From the NCBI RefSeq assembly GCF_023701525.1, contig NZ_JAMQAW010000023.1:62001-126000 (forward strand): a stretch of 64,000 nucleotides of DNA, read 5' to 3'. This document shows, in pieces, positions 25,372-32,862 of this stretch. The notes under the pieces are model-generated. The model worked only from the letters and a program-made list of their open reading frames with translations, was not told where the DNA came from and searched no databases. The stretch's first letter is position 1. Each line of letters starts with the position of its first letter. The position numbers were made by a program, and so were the translations under genes. This DNA is from Streptomyces albipurpureus. Lineage in GTDB: Bacteria; Actinomycetota; Actinomycetes; Streptomycetales; Streptomycetaceae.

Positions 25372-25770
25372 TTACGGCGCACTGCTGACACGGTCAGTCC
25401 CCGGGAGGGGGTCCAGTTCGAAGTCCGCGCAGGCGAAACTGTGCCGGCCGCGATGCCCCTGAAAGAGGGTGCAGGCCTCGTTGGCCCCACCGGGAAGACC
25501 GTTGTCGGCAGTGCAGTCCGCCAGCACGGCCACCCACTCCGGCTCCTGCCCGCCCGCCCACCGCGCCCAGACCTCCCCCTGATCACCGTCGAGCACTCGC
25601 ACCAGATCGAAGTGCGGCCCGTTGTGTTCCGCCTCCAGCGCACACCGCAGATGGGTCACCACCTCCAGCGGATGACCGGGCTCATCGGGCGCGATCTCCA
25701 GGGTGGACACCAGCAGTTGCAACGGCAGCCCGGCGGTCTCCGCACAGCCGGGCCCGATGAGCTGACACAT
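25372..25770 (-). CDS. Conserved hypothetical protein following an anti-sigma-like kinase
   Basis: 132 residues (MCQLIGPG start), rich in Glu, Asp, Trp and Cys; cysteines in CADCT- and CADF-like positions do not form an obvious metal motif. I do not recognise the family. The start overlaps the stop of the upstream HATPase gene (TGATG), so both are translated together, and the product may act with the kinase. Confidence 0.7.
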   Translation of the reverse strand: MCQLIGPGCAETAGLPLQLLVSTLEIAPDEPGHPLEVVTHLRCALEAEHNGPHFDLVRVLDGDQGEVWARWAGGQEPEWVAVLADCTADNGLPGGANEACTLFQGHRGRHSFACADFELDPLPGTDRVSSAP

Positions 25771-26255
25771 CAGACCTCCCCCAACGCGACCAGGCACCAG
25801 ATCCGCCCACCGTCCGCGATCCCCCAGGCGTCGGCCACCCCGGCGACCAAGCCCAACCCCCGCCCACTCTCCTCAAACAACCCGGGCACCCGAGGACACG
25901 GCACCCCCGGCCCGCTCCCACTGGCCACCTCCAGCCCCAGATAGCTCCCGGTCCGCCACATCCGTACGTCGACGGTGTCGCCCTGCCCATGCTGAAAGCC
26001 ATTGGTCACGAGCTCCGACACCAACAGCTCCACCGCGTCGCCCACCCCCTCCAGCCCCCAGATCCGCAGGTGCACCCGCCCGACCCGCCGCATCAGGGCG
26101 GCCCACGTCCGGTCCTGGACGCTCATCTGCCCACCGACCTGCCCGGTGCGACGCAGGGTGAGATGGAACCCGGGCTCTATGTCCGACCGCCCGAGAGTGA
26201 GCCGCCCGGTGTGGTGGGCGGTACGGGCACGGGGTGGGGCAACGGCGATCGACAT
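25770..26255 (-). CDS. HATPase anti-sigma-factor-like protein
   Basis: 161 residues from the ATG at 26255; the frame extends 11 codons upstream. RsbW-type motifs: N box ELLVSELVTNGFQHGQG, a degenerate G1 region (LEVASGSGPG in place of DxGxG) and G2 FEESGRGLGLVAGVADAWG. Streptomyces carries many such orphan kinases, often next to Scr1-type regulators as here. The non-canonical G1 suggests altered nucleotide binding. No sigma factor or STAS partner is adjacent. Confidence 0.82.
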   Translation of the reverse strand: MSIAVAPPRARTAHHTGRLTLGRSDIEPGFHLTLRRTGQVGGQMSVQDRTWAALMRRVGRVHLRIWGLEGVGDAVELLVSELVTNGFQHGQGDTVDVRMWRTGSYLGLEVASGSGPGVPCPRVPGLFEESGRGLGLVAGVADAWGIADGGRIWCLVALGEV

Positions 26256-26546
26256 GGGCTGGTCCTCCACGGTCTTCGGACAGGGCAAAGCCGAACCTCA
26301 AGAGGCAGAGAAGGTCCAGTTTTGTTCATCGCCGTCCGACTTGGCTTGACTCAAATACCGTGCCGCATATGGGAGTTAATATTCAAGCTCATGGCTGTTG
26401 ACCTAAGAATTGGCAAATGCCCGAGCACGGACACGGGTTGCTCAGGGGTGGGCACTGGGTGGCACACTCGGGGGTACGACATGCGTCGGTACCCCACAGC
26501 GGTCACGTCAGCCAGCGACAGACCGATGACGAAAGGGGACAGCAAG

Positions 26547-27416
26547 GTGGCAGCAAAACGGGGCGCTACGTTCCGACGCAGGGAGCTTGGCAAGGAGCTG
26601 AGGAAGCTCCGGGAGAGGAAGGGCTTAACCCTCCAGGAAGTGGCAGGAGAGTTGGGCTTCTCATTCACCAAACTGGCGCGGGTGGAGATCGGCGAGAACG
26701 ACCTCCCTCGCTCGGGCGATCTCGACGCCCTGATGGACCTCTACGACGCCCATATGCCTCGGGAGGATCGAGACACACTGCTCAAGCTCCACCGAGAGTC
26801 ACTGAGCAAGGAACCGTGGACGCCGTACAAGGCCTTTATGCCGTCGAAGATGCCGACGTATCGGGGGCTGGAGCAGGACGCTCGGGTGATGCGGGCGTTC
26901 CAGCCGAGTTTTGTGTTCGGGCTGCTTCAGACCGAGGCGTACACACGGGCTCTTTACACGATCGCCAAACCTGTCGAAGAGACCACCTCGGAGTACATCG
27001 AGCAGAACGTCAGGCTTCGCATGGAGCGGAAGGAACTGATCACTCGGTCTGACTCCCCTCTTGAGCTGCGGGTCATCATGGATGAGGCGGCTGTGCGTCG
27101 GATGGTGGAGGGTACCGAGGTAATGCGTGAGCAGTACGCCGCAATCGTGGAGTTGGGGCGGCTGGACAACGTGACCATCCAGATCCTCCCGCACGATGTG
27201 GTGACCTACCGAACTGAGAGCAACTTCATCTTGCTCGACTTCTCCGACGCGCTCGCCCCAGTCGTCCAAGTCGACATGTCAAACACCATCAGCGTCACGG
27301 ACGAGTGGAGAGAGGTTCAGAGGAACATCAGGCGCTTCGATGCAATGCGAGACAGCGCGCTTCCTCCGGCTCGTACCGCTGACTTCCTACAACAACTAGC
27401 CCAAGGATGGGAGTAA
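26547..27416 (+). CDS. XRE-family regulator with Scr1/DUF5753-type C-terminal domain
   Basis: 289 residues from a GTG at 26547 with GAAAGGGG eight bases upstream; an in-frame ATG at 26526 is the alternative. The N-terminus is an HTH (ELRKLRERKGLTLQEVAGEL, then SFTKLARVEIGENDLPRSGD). The remainder is the DUF5753 ligand/toxin-like domain with YRGLEQDARVMRAFQPSFVFGLLQTEAYTRAL and a conserved IQILPHDV near the end. Such genes pair with DUF397 genes; two follow directly. A TTA leucine codon at 26625 makes translation likely to depend on bldA tRNA. Confidence 0.9.
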   Translation: MAAKRGATFRRRELGKELRKLRERKGLTLQEVAGELGFSFTKLARVEIGENDLPRSGDLDALMDLYDAHMPREDRDTLLKLHRESLSKEPWTPYKAFMPSKMPTYRGLEQDARVMRAFQPSFVFGLLQTEAYTRALYTIAKPVEETTSEYIEQNVRLRMERKELITRSDSPLELRVIMDEAAVRRMVEGTEVMREQYAAIVELGRLDNVTIQILPHDVVTYRTESNFILLDFSDALAPVVQVDMSNTISVTDEWREVQRNIRRFDAMRDSALPPARTADFLQQLAQGWE

Positions 27417-27655
27417 TCATCAGCACTCACACCACGGCGCTTGATGTCGCCGAGGACTCCGCCTGGTTCAAATCCTCCTACAGCAACGACACTGGAGGGG
27501 CGTGCCTGGAAGTTGCGATCTTGTCCCACCGGGTCGGCATCCGCGACTCCAAGAACCTGCAAGGACCCGCCCTGGTCGTTCCATCGGCTGTCTGGTTGTC
27601 GTTCGTCGGCCTGGTGCGCATGGACCCACGGGCCTATGTCTCAACGAGTCGTTAG
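27407..27655 (+). CDS. DUF397 protein, copy 1
   Basis: 82 residues with the DUF397 signature: AWFKSSYSNDTGGACLEVA, then VGIRDSKN and GPALVVPSAVW. It overlaps the 3' end of the XRE gene by ten bases, the typical arrangement for the Scr1-DUF397 pair, in which DUF397 proteins are thought to counteract or complex with the HTH protein. The C-terminus (from about residue 64) diverges from copy 2. Confidence 0.88.
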   Translation: MGVIISTHTTALDVAEDSAWFKSSYSNDTGGACLEVAILSHRVGIRDSKNLQGPALVVPSAVWLSFVGLVRMDPRAYVSTSR

Positions 27656-27692
27656 CGCACATTCAGGAACTGATCTTGCAATCGAGGGAGAC

Positions 27693-27908
27693 ATGCCACT
27701 AAACAGAGGCTCCAACGCGACAAATGAAACGGCCTGGTTCAAGTCCTCATACAGCAACGACTCGGGAGGTTGCTGTGTGGAGGTCGCGCGCCTGACAAGC
27801 GGGGTCGGCATCCGCGACTCCAAGAACAAGCAGGGCCCCGCCCTGGTCGTCCCGTCGGGGGCCTGGCACGGTTTCATTGCCTTCGCAGCGAGGGCCGGCG
27901 CTGCCTGA
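27693..27908 (+). CDS. DUF397 protein, copy 2
   Basis: 71 residues from an ATG with GAGGGAG upstream. It repeats the DUF397 pattern (AWFKSSYSNDSGGCCVEVA, VGIRDSKNKQGPALVVPSGAW) and closely matches copy 1 over 50 residues, so the pair probably arose by tandem duplication. It is followed by a terminator hairpin. Confidence 0.88.
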   Translation: MPLNRGSNATNETAWFKSSYSNDSGGCCVEVARLTSGVGIRDSKNKQGPALVVPSGAWHGFIAFAARAGAA

Positions 27909-27937
27909 CCTCAACACGCAGCGCCACAACGCACAAC

Positions 27938-27968
27938 GCAGGGTGCCCCAGACATGGGGGCACCCTGC
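27938..27968 (+). terminator. Terminator after the XRE-DUF397-DUF397 operon
   Basis: GCAGGGTGCCCC pairs perfectly with GGGGCACCCTGC over a seven-base loop, 30 bases after the second DUF397 stop. Confidence 0.88.
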
Positions 27969-28085
27969 TTGGCCTGCACCTCATCTCCCGAAGATGACCA
28001 ATTACCTTCTGGAAACGAACAACTACACTTCGTAGCATTGCGGTTGACGCTCCATCAACCGCAATCACTGCGGAGGGATGCACTC

Positions 28086-28256
28086 ATGCCGCATCACGAT
28101 CTAACAGCTCCCCCGCCGCGGCGCCGTCTGCCGTTTGAGCACCTCTTCGTCACCAAGGCAGTGCGACGCGTCCAGACACCTGCTGAGACTCACGAGTACA
28201 AGAAGGAGCAAGGATCCTCTGACGGATCGCACACCTATGACACAACCGCCATCTAA
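28086..28256 (+). CDS. 56-residue peptide, possible RiPP-type precursor
   Basis: An ATG with GGAGGGA seven bases upstream opens a 56-codon frame. The product is basic in its first half (PPPRRRLPFEHLFVTKAVRR) and hydrophilic, acidic and Ser/Thr/Gly-rich in its last third (EQGSSDGSHTYDTTAI), a two-part design seen in leader-core precursors. It has no cysteine. A hairpin and 53 bases separate it from the lasso-cyclase-like asparagine-synthase gene on the same strand. It does not show the usual lasso leader pattern (YxxPxL with Thr at -2), and no Asp/Glu falls at ring position 7-9 after the single QG, so it is not a canonical lasso precursor. Function unproven. Confidence 0.55.
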   Translation: MPHHDLTAPPPRRRLPFEHLFVTKAVRRVQTPAETHEYKKEQGSSDGSHTYDTTAI

Positions 28257-28277
28257 CACAGTGAATGCAAGCTGGGG

Positions 28278-28299
28278 GTGAGGCTGCTAGTGGCCTCAC
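28278..28299 (+). promoter_or_regulatory. Hairpin between the peptide gene and the asparagine-synthase-like gene
   Basis: GTGAGGC pairs with GCCTCAC across an eight-base loop, just ahead of the GTG at 28310. In precursor-enzyme operons such a stem often lowers downstream expression; here it could also mask the ribosome site. Inference from position only. Confidence 0.5.
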
Positions 28300-28309
28300 T
28301 CCTTAGTGA

Positions 28310-29896
28310 GTGGGAGTTTCTTTGCTCAAAATTCAAGTCACTCCATACCTAGGTGAAAGCGCCTGGCGATGGACCGGAACGCAGTACGCGACCACTGATA
28401 CCTTGAGCAAGATCGAGCCGTTCCAACACCCGATGGTCGAACATCTGGCAATGACGGATGGACACCGTTCAGTGCTAGTAGTACGGGAACGCGTCGCTGA
28501 TCGACCAGTCTGCGAACCCTCTGTACGTTCAGTCACACGGAACGAATACGATCAAGGGCTCACTGCAATCCATGCGTGGCCTACGGACTATGTATCAGTG
28601 GAAACGCAGGCCGACGAGCCGGTAGAGGTAACGGCTGGCCCATGCCGTACGACACCCTTCTACCTCGCGCACGACGCATCGACCCTCTATGGTTCGTGGG
28701 ATATGGCTGACCTCTGGGAGCACGCCGGTGGGCTAAATACGCTCGAAGCCACACGGCTTCTGCTCTATAGGCCTCGGTATAGCCACGCCACTCTCTTCAG
28801 CGGGATTCATCGGCTTACCGAGCGCTCCACCGCACACTTCGGGGGCCACCTCTACCTGCGGTACCCAGATCCAGCGCTGCACGCCGGTCCGCGAATTCTG
28901 GCTCCAGATGCAGACGTCCTCGGAGCCTTTACCCAGGCTCTGGACTGCGCTTTGTATACTCGCCCCCTGATCCCAGAAAAAACCGTCTTCCACCTGACGG
29001 GGGGCTTAGACTCCGGAACCGTTGCTACACATGCCGCTCAGCGCCACCCTGGCCTGATCACCAGTGCCACGCTCTTGATTGGCGGACCTGGACGCGAGCA
29101 GCAGGTTAGACGGCGTGCAGAGATACTGCGCGCAACACCATTCGGTCCCAGGGATGTCGTGATCGACGCGACCACGGATCAACCTCTACACCCATCATGT
29201 GCTCGTGTTCGCGGCGCCTTGATCAGTCCCTACGAGGAGCCTCTGCACTATCCCTTCGTAAGGATGGCTGAAGAGATCGCCGCATCAGGAGCCCACAGCG
29301 TGGTGACCGGCTTGGGTGGGGACGAAATGGTCGCCCTTTCCCAAGCAGAATTTCCGCATAGAGCGTCTGGCCGGATGGAAGATGCTGCTTCATTGCCGTG
29401 GATCGGCCAGCGCGTGCAAGAGACAGCAGAGTTTGGAGACCTGGGGATTGCTCCACCAGCAGCTGTGAACAGCATGACCCTATTGTCCCTGGAGACATCT
29501 GCACCCGTACTACTCCGAGCTGGCCTATGGCCACTGCATCCATTCGCAGACCCCGGCATGGTCGAGCTCGGCGAATCACTTCCGCTAGATTGGCGGCAGT
29601 TGAAACAACTGCAACGCAGAAGACTCACATCCATGGGTATGAATCGTGACGTGACCCATCCAGTCGAACGCGAGAGCTTTGCTGAGATCGTTCGCGATTC
29701 ACTGATCACTCACGGCAGATCCTTGCTGCATCACATGCTGAAAACTGGATCTCCGCTATTCGACGCAAGACTTATAGACCCTGACGGCCTAAAGCAAGCG
29801 CTCTTGACACTAGGACTCGACACGTATGAGGAGCGAAGAGACTCTCAACTGATCGAGGTAATTCACTTGCACGCAGCCGCTACAGTTTTCCTTTAG
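28310..29896 (+). CDS. Asparagine-synthase-related protein, lasso-cyclase-like
   Basis: 528 residues. The N-terminal half resembles a degenerate glutaminase domain without the catalytic Cys2 (starts MGVSLLK), including TTPFYLAHDASTLYGSWDMA and YSHATLFSGIHRLTERSTA. The C-terminal half is the ATP-pyrophosphatase/synthetase domain with the PP-loop as LTGGLDSGTVATHAA (canonical SGGxDS) and VVTGLGGDEMVALS. This layout is that of AsnB homologues that activate carboxylates for amide formation in peptide or antibiotic pathways, such as lasso cyclases. Neither RRE/PqqD nor leader protease genes are nearby. A TTA codon (29006) sits inside the PP-loop. The start (GTG 28310) is uncertain. Confidence 0.78.
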   Translation: MGVSLLKIQVTPYLGESAWRWTGTQYATTDTLSKIEPFQHPMVEHLAMTDGHRSVLVVRERVADRPVCEPSVRSVTRNEYDQGLTAIHAWPTDYVSVETQADEPVEVTAGPCRTTPFYLAHDASTLYGSWDMADLWEHAGGLNTLEATRLLLYRPRYSHATLFSGIHRLTERSTAHFGGHLYLRYPDPALHAGPRILAPDADVLGAFTQALDCALYTRPLIPEKTVFHLTGGLDSGTVATHAAQRHPGLITSATLLIGGPGREQQVRRRAEILRATPFGPRDVVIDATTDQPLHPSCARVRGALISPYEEPLHYPFVRMAEEIAASGAHSVVTGLGGDEMVALSQAEFPHRASGRMEDAASLPWIGQRVQETAEFGDLGIAPPAAVNSMTLLSLETSAPVLLRAGLWPLHPFADPGMVELGESLPLDWRQLKQLQRRRLTSMGMNRDVTHPVERESFAEIVRDSLITHGRSLLHHMLKTGSPLFDARLIDPDGLKQALLTLGLDTYEERRDSQLIEVIHLHAAATVFL

Positions 29897-29915
29897 AGGT
29901 TGACCGAATTTATTG

Positions 29916-30455
29916 CTAGCCAAAAGGGCTCAAGACGCCATTGAGTCTATCTTCCAGGTCTTCGATTCGCTCGGCGTGTCGCCCCATGAGATACATAGGC
30001 CCATTCGTCTTCTGCATCTCATGAACAACTCGAAAACCTTGGCGCTCATAGTAGGTGACCAAGCCGGAGAAACGGCAGCCGCGTCTCACCCATCGTTTCC
30101 CCTCAAGAGCTGCGCGATCAATGGCCCAGAGGGCAATGAGTGCACCAGGGTTCGCTCCACGAATCACCGGGTCAGTAATCGTGCTGTACAAGTAGAGCGA
30201 AGGCTCTGCAAGCTCCTCTTGAGTCCATGCCATTGGGGGGGTGGAATCGGTCACAGTAGTACAGCCCACAGGCTGGCCATCTGCTTCGAGTAAAAACATC
30301 GACCCATCCTCGTTGCTGGTGAGCGCGGCAAGCTTCTCCGCACTCCCACGCCAACTCGGCATATCGCGCTTCTCAAGCCATTCGGAGCGGGCAAGGATGA
30401 TTCGGATAACAGCCGCCGCATCCTTGGGCAGGGCTGGTCGCATCACGAACTTCAC
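29916..30455 (-). CDS. GNAT-family N-acetyltransferase
   Basis: 179 residues from a GTG at 30455 with GAGGAG five bases upstream (the frame extends to 30539). The GNAT core includes MRPALPKDAAAVIRIILARSE at the start, MFLLEADGQPVGCTTVTD, PGALIALWAIDRAALEGKRWVRRGC (acetyl-CoA region, atypical because the usual Q/RxxGxG/A loop is not clear) and VTYYERQGFRVVHE. It converges on the asparagine-synthase-like gene with only 20 bases between stops. Codon use is less GC-biased than in the core genes, in keeping with an acquired segment. Substrate unknown. Confidence 0.8.
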   Translation of the reverse strand: MKFVMRPALPKDAAAVIRIILARSEWLEKRDMPSWRGSAEKLAALTSNEDGSMFLLEADGQPVGCTTVTDSTPPMAWTQEELAEPSLYLYSTITDPVIRGANPGALIALWAIDRAALEGKRWVRRGCRFSGLVTYYERQGFRVVHEMQKTNGPMYLMGRHAERIEDLEDRLNGVLSPFG

Positions 30456-30583
30456 TCGGGCTCCTCGGATCAACAACGTCTCTTGGCCCACTCTGCCACT
30501 CTTCGTAGGCCGAAGAGAGGCAAAGCCGCCTTCGAACATCGCAAGCTTTCAGGCCGCGGCCCGCCCATGCCGAGGAAGCAGCG

Positions 30584-30832
30584 CTACCCTCGCACCCCCT
30601 CGATCGCCTCGGTCAGGCTCGGCGCATCCACATAGCAGGTGAATAGCGAGTACACCCCGGGGCGCTGTTCCAGCCCAACGTCGCCGTTGGCGAAAGCGTC
30701 GAGGCCCGACAAGACATCTTCCTGTTCCCGAGTGAGTGGGTCCTGCGTGTGCAGGACGAAGTGCCATTTTCGAACGGCTTCGGTTTCTACGGTTGAGCTC
30801 ATCAATCCCTTTCGCCCTGACGCTGCACTCAT
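30584..30832 (-). CDS. Small protein, paralogue B of a tandem pair
   Basis: 82 residues. The sequence AVRKWHFVLHTQDPLTREQ followed by LDAFANGDVGLEQRPGVYS and FTCYVDAPSLTEAIEG closely follows the neighbouring upstream protein. The start ATG overlaps the stop of that gene (ATGA), so the pair is translationally coupled. Compared with paralogue A it lacks the last 40 residues. I do not recognise the family. It may be a small binding or immunity-like protein of the accessory island, but nothing in the sequence proves this. Confidence 0.7.
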   Translation of the reverse strand: MSAASGRKGLMSSTVETEAVRKWHFVLHTQDPLTREQEDVLSGLDAFANGDVGLEQRPGVYSLFTCYVDAPSLTEAIEGVRG

Positions 30833-31215
30833 GAGGGCTGCGGGCGCATGCCCTGCGCGGGTAGCAGAGCTCTCAACGAGGGAGGGGGTACCACGGAATT
30901 AGTGGTCATGCCGTTGTGTTCAAACGAACGCGGGCTCAACTCAATGCTACTGATAAGAACACCCGGCACCTGCTCCAGACGAACAAGGGCCTCCCTCATG
31001 GCGTTCATAAGGCTATCGGCCTGAAAATAGCACTCGAACTTTGAAAATCCTGGCCCCTCCTCCAAGCCCAAAAAGCCATCAGCGAAGCATTCGAGATGGT
31101 CCATGGCATCCGATTGCTCTGGAGTAAGCGGGTCTTGAGTATGCATGATGAAGTGCCAACTACGCACAGCTGTTGCCTCAACGTCCTTCTTCGGATGTCG
31201 ATCCCCACGTACCAT
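30829..31215 (-). CDS. Small protein, paralogue A of a tandem pair
   Basis: 128 residues: AVRSWHFIMHTQDPLTPEQS, then LECFADGFLGLEEGPGFSKFE, CYFQADSLMNAMREALVRLE and PGVLISSIEL. An alternating pattern of beta-strand and helix suggests a small ferredoxin-like alpha/beta fold. It precedes the shorter paralogue with an ATGA overlap. The C-terminal tail (PPPSLRALLPAQGMRPQPS) is probably disordered. Family unrecognised. Confidence 0.72.
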   Translation of the reverse strand: MVRGDRHPKKDVEATAVRSWHFIMHTQDPLTPEQSDAMDHLECFADGFLGLEEGPGFSKFECYFQADSLMNAMREALVRLEQVPGVLISSIELSPRSFEHNGMTTNSVVPPPSLRALLPAQGMRPQPS

Positions 31216-31367
31216 GAGCGTACTTATTACTCGCGCCGACTACGGCAGGGAGGCCAACCAACAAGAGCATCACCCAAAAGAGTGGAGCGCGGTACAGACA
31301 GCTCAGCGAGAACGCGGCCACTCACCAGACGGGGTGCGGCTCCTTGATACGCCGTCGCACAGCATAT

Positions 31368-32552
31368 TCACACCCCAACGGTCTGCTCCGGCGAATCAAC
31401 CCACACCCGCTCGCCTTTCGCGTCAACCGTCATACCAAAGCGAGCCAACAACGGGCTTCCCGCCCCGGTCCACCACGCGTACGCGGACTCCAACTCGTCC
31501 CACAGCCTGCGCTCCCCGGCCTGGTGCACCGTGGCGCTTGGTCGATCGTCGTGGAGTACCGCCGCAGCCCACGAGCGGTCCGAGAGGCCGTACAGCCAGA
31601 CGCTGAGGCTGGGCCCGCGACGGTCGCTCGCGTGGGCACAGTGGGGTAACAACAGCCCAGCCACTGTGGGGAAGGGGTGTTGTAGGAGTTCACCGAAGCC
31701 CGTGGTGCGGGCGGTGAGGCAGGTGGTGGATGTTGTGGCGTCGCCGGGGAACCCCTCGGGGAGGTAGGCGTTGTGTGGGGGCCTGGACGGGCGTTGGGAG
31801 CGGGCCTTCATAAACTCCACCGGGGTGGTGAAGTGGCCCGATGCACTGGCCCCATCAGCACTGACCACCAGGCGGACAACGTGGTCGGTGTGGGTGAAGT
31901 GGGTGCCCCAGGGGGCGACGATCACACCGCCCGGAGATGTCTGCTCGACCCAGGCGTAAGGGATGTGACGCACCCCGACCGTGGCTATCAGCCGGTCGTA
32001 CGGGGCCAAGGCAACGAAGCCTTCGAGGCCGTCACCCACCACGGCCGCCGGCCGCAGACCAACGTTGCTCAGGGCGGCCCGTGCCTTCGCCGACACCGTC
32101 TCGTCGACTTCCACGGAGACCACATTGCCCGCGCCGAGCCGATGGCTGAGTAGGCCTGCGTTCCAGCCCGTACCGGTGCCGATCTCCAGCGCACGCATCC
32201 CGTCCCGTACATCCAGGTCCCGCAGCATGGACAGCACCACGCTGGGCATCGAGGCCGATGAGGTGGGCACCTTGCCGGGTGCGGGGCCGATGTGTTGGCC
32301 GTCGTCCCACTGGGTGGTGATCGGCACATTCGAGTCGGCGCGCTCGTACCAGTTCACCGGATCGGCGTCGCGGTCGCAGACCGTGCTCGACCGTGAGTTC
32401 ATGTCGTACGGCCACATCAGCCGGGGTAAGAACGCGGCACGGTCGACGGACTGGAACGACTCCAGCCAGTCTGCCGACATCGCCCCGGCCTCCAGGAGAT
32501 AGCGGCCCAGTTCCTTACGAGCGGGCCGCATCTCGTGCTCGGTGAAGGTCAC
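31368..32552 (-). CDS. Protein-L-isoaspartate O-methyltransferase (PIMT)-like enzyme coupled to a peptide gene
   Basis: 394 residues from a GTG at 32552 that overlaps the preceding peptide gene's stop (GTGA). The N-terminal 220 residues are PIMT-like: FLPRLMWPYD, ISSP-type region replaced by NVPITTQWDDGQHIGPAP, TSSASMPSVVLSMLRDLDV and the SAM-binding loop MRALEIGTGTGWNAGLLSHR. It then has VVSVEVDE and GFVALAPYDRLIATVGVRHIPYAW. A C-terminal extension of about 170 residues is unlike housekeeping PIMT (about 210 residues) and like the PIMT homologues found in RiPP clusters. Two TTA codons (32429 and 31649) suggest bldA control. It probably methylates Asp or isoAsp in a partner peptide. Confidence 0.83.
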   Translation of the reverse strand: MTFTEHEMRPARKELGRYLLEAGAMSADWLESFQSVDRAAFLPRLMWPYDMNSRSSTVCDRDADPVNWYERADSNVPITTQWDDGQHIGPAPGKVPTSSASMPSVVLSMLRDLDVRDGMRALEIGTGTGWNAGLLSHRLGAGNVVSVEVDETVSAKARAALSNVGLRPAAVVGDGLEGFVALAPYDRLIATVGVRHIPYAWVEQTSPGGVIVAPWGTHFTHTDHVVRLVVSADGASASGHFTTPVEFMKARSQRPSRPPHNAYLPEGFPGDATTSTTCLTARTTGFGELLQHPFPTVAGLLLPHCAHASDRRGPSLSVWLYGLSDRSWAAAVLHDDRPSATVHQAGERRLWDELESAYAWWTGAGSPLLARFGMTVDAKGERVWVDSPEQTVGV

Positions 32553-32704
32553 TTGCGGTGTTTCCCGTCTCCTGGCGGCGACCCGCCATCGGGGCTCGGC
32601 GGGTCCTCGGGCGGCTGCCACGGCTGGCCGGGGTGCCCATCGTCGCCGCCGTTCTCACCGCCCGAGCTTCGGGGGGTGGGTGCGGGTAATTCATGGCTTA
32701 CCAA
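32549..32704 (-). CDS. TTG-initiated 51-residue Asx-Gly-rich peptide, possible PIMT substrate
   Basis: A frame too short for routine calling. The start is TTG at 32704 with a near-perfect AGGAGGG eight bases upstream (32713-32719), and the stop overlaps the GTG of the methyltransferase gene. The product begins (M)VSHELPAPTPRSS and then becomes Gly/Pro/Asp-rich with no cysteine. It contains four Asx-Gly steps: N18-G19 (in GENGGDDGHPG), D22-G23, D39-G40 (PDGGSPP) and D46-G47. Asx-Gly steps are the classic sites of succinimide and isoaspartate formation, which PIMT enzymes recognise. The coupling and composition together suggest a precursor or substrate peptide. No homology could be checked. Confidence 0.6.
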   Translation of the reverse strand: MVSHELPAPTPRSSGGENGGDDGHPGQPWQPPEDPPSPDGGSPPGDGKHRK

Positions 32705-32712
32705 TTCAATCG

Positions 32713-32719
32713 CCCTCCT
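32713..32719 (-). promoter_or_regulatory. Ribosome binding site deciding the TTG start
   Basis: Reverse-strand AGGAGGG, eight bases before TTG at 32704. An ATG at 32734 and a second TTG at 32709 are in other frames; the former stops quickly. The strength of this site is the main reason to accept the short peptide gene. Confidence 0.65.
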
Positions 32720-32862
32720 GACCACGTCATGCTAGAGAGGCGGAAACTGACGGCCAAGGACTTCCCTACCGCGCAGGGAGGCACTGACCGCGCAGGTTTC
32801 ACTACCGCTTGCGCCGCCCGCGATCGAGGCCCTGGGTACCAGGGAAGTCAGAAACCCATATG

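Noticed and set aside
28086..28256. Canonical lasso peptide precursor
   Set aside because: No YxxPxL leader motif, no Thr at -2 before a Gly, no Asp/Glu at ring positions 7-9, and no RRE or protease gene nearby. Kept only as a possible non-standard precursor.
31368..32704. FxLD-type lanthipeptide cluster around the PIMT-like gene
   Set aside because: The coupled peptide has no FxLD motif and no cysteine, and no lanthionine synthetase is present.
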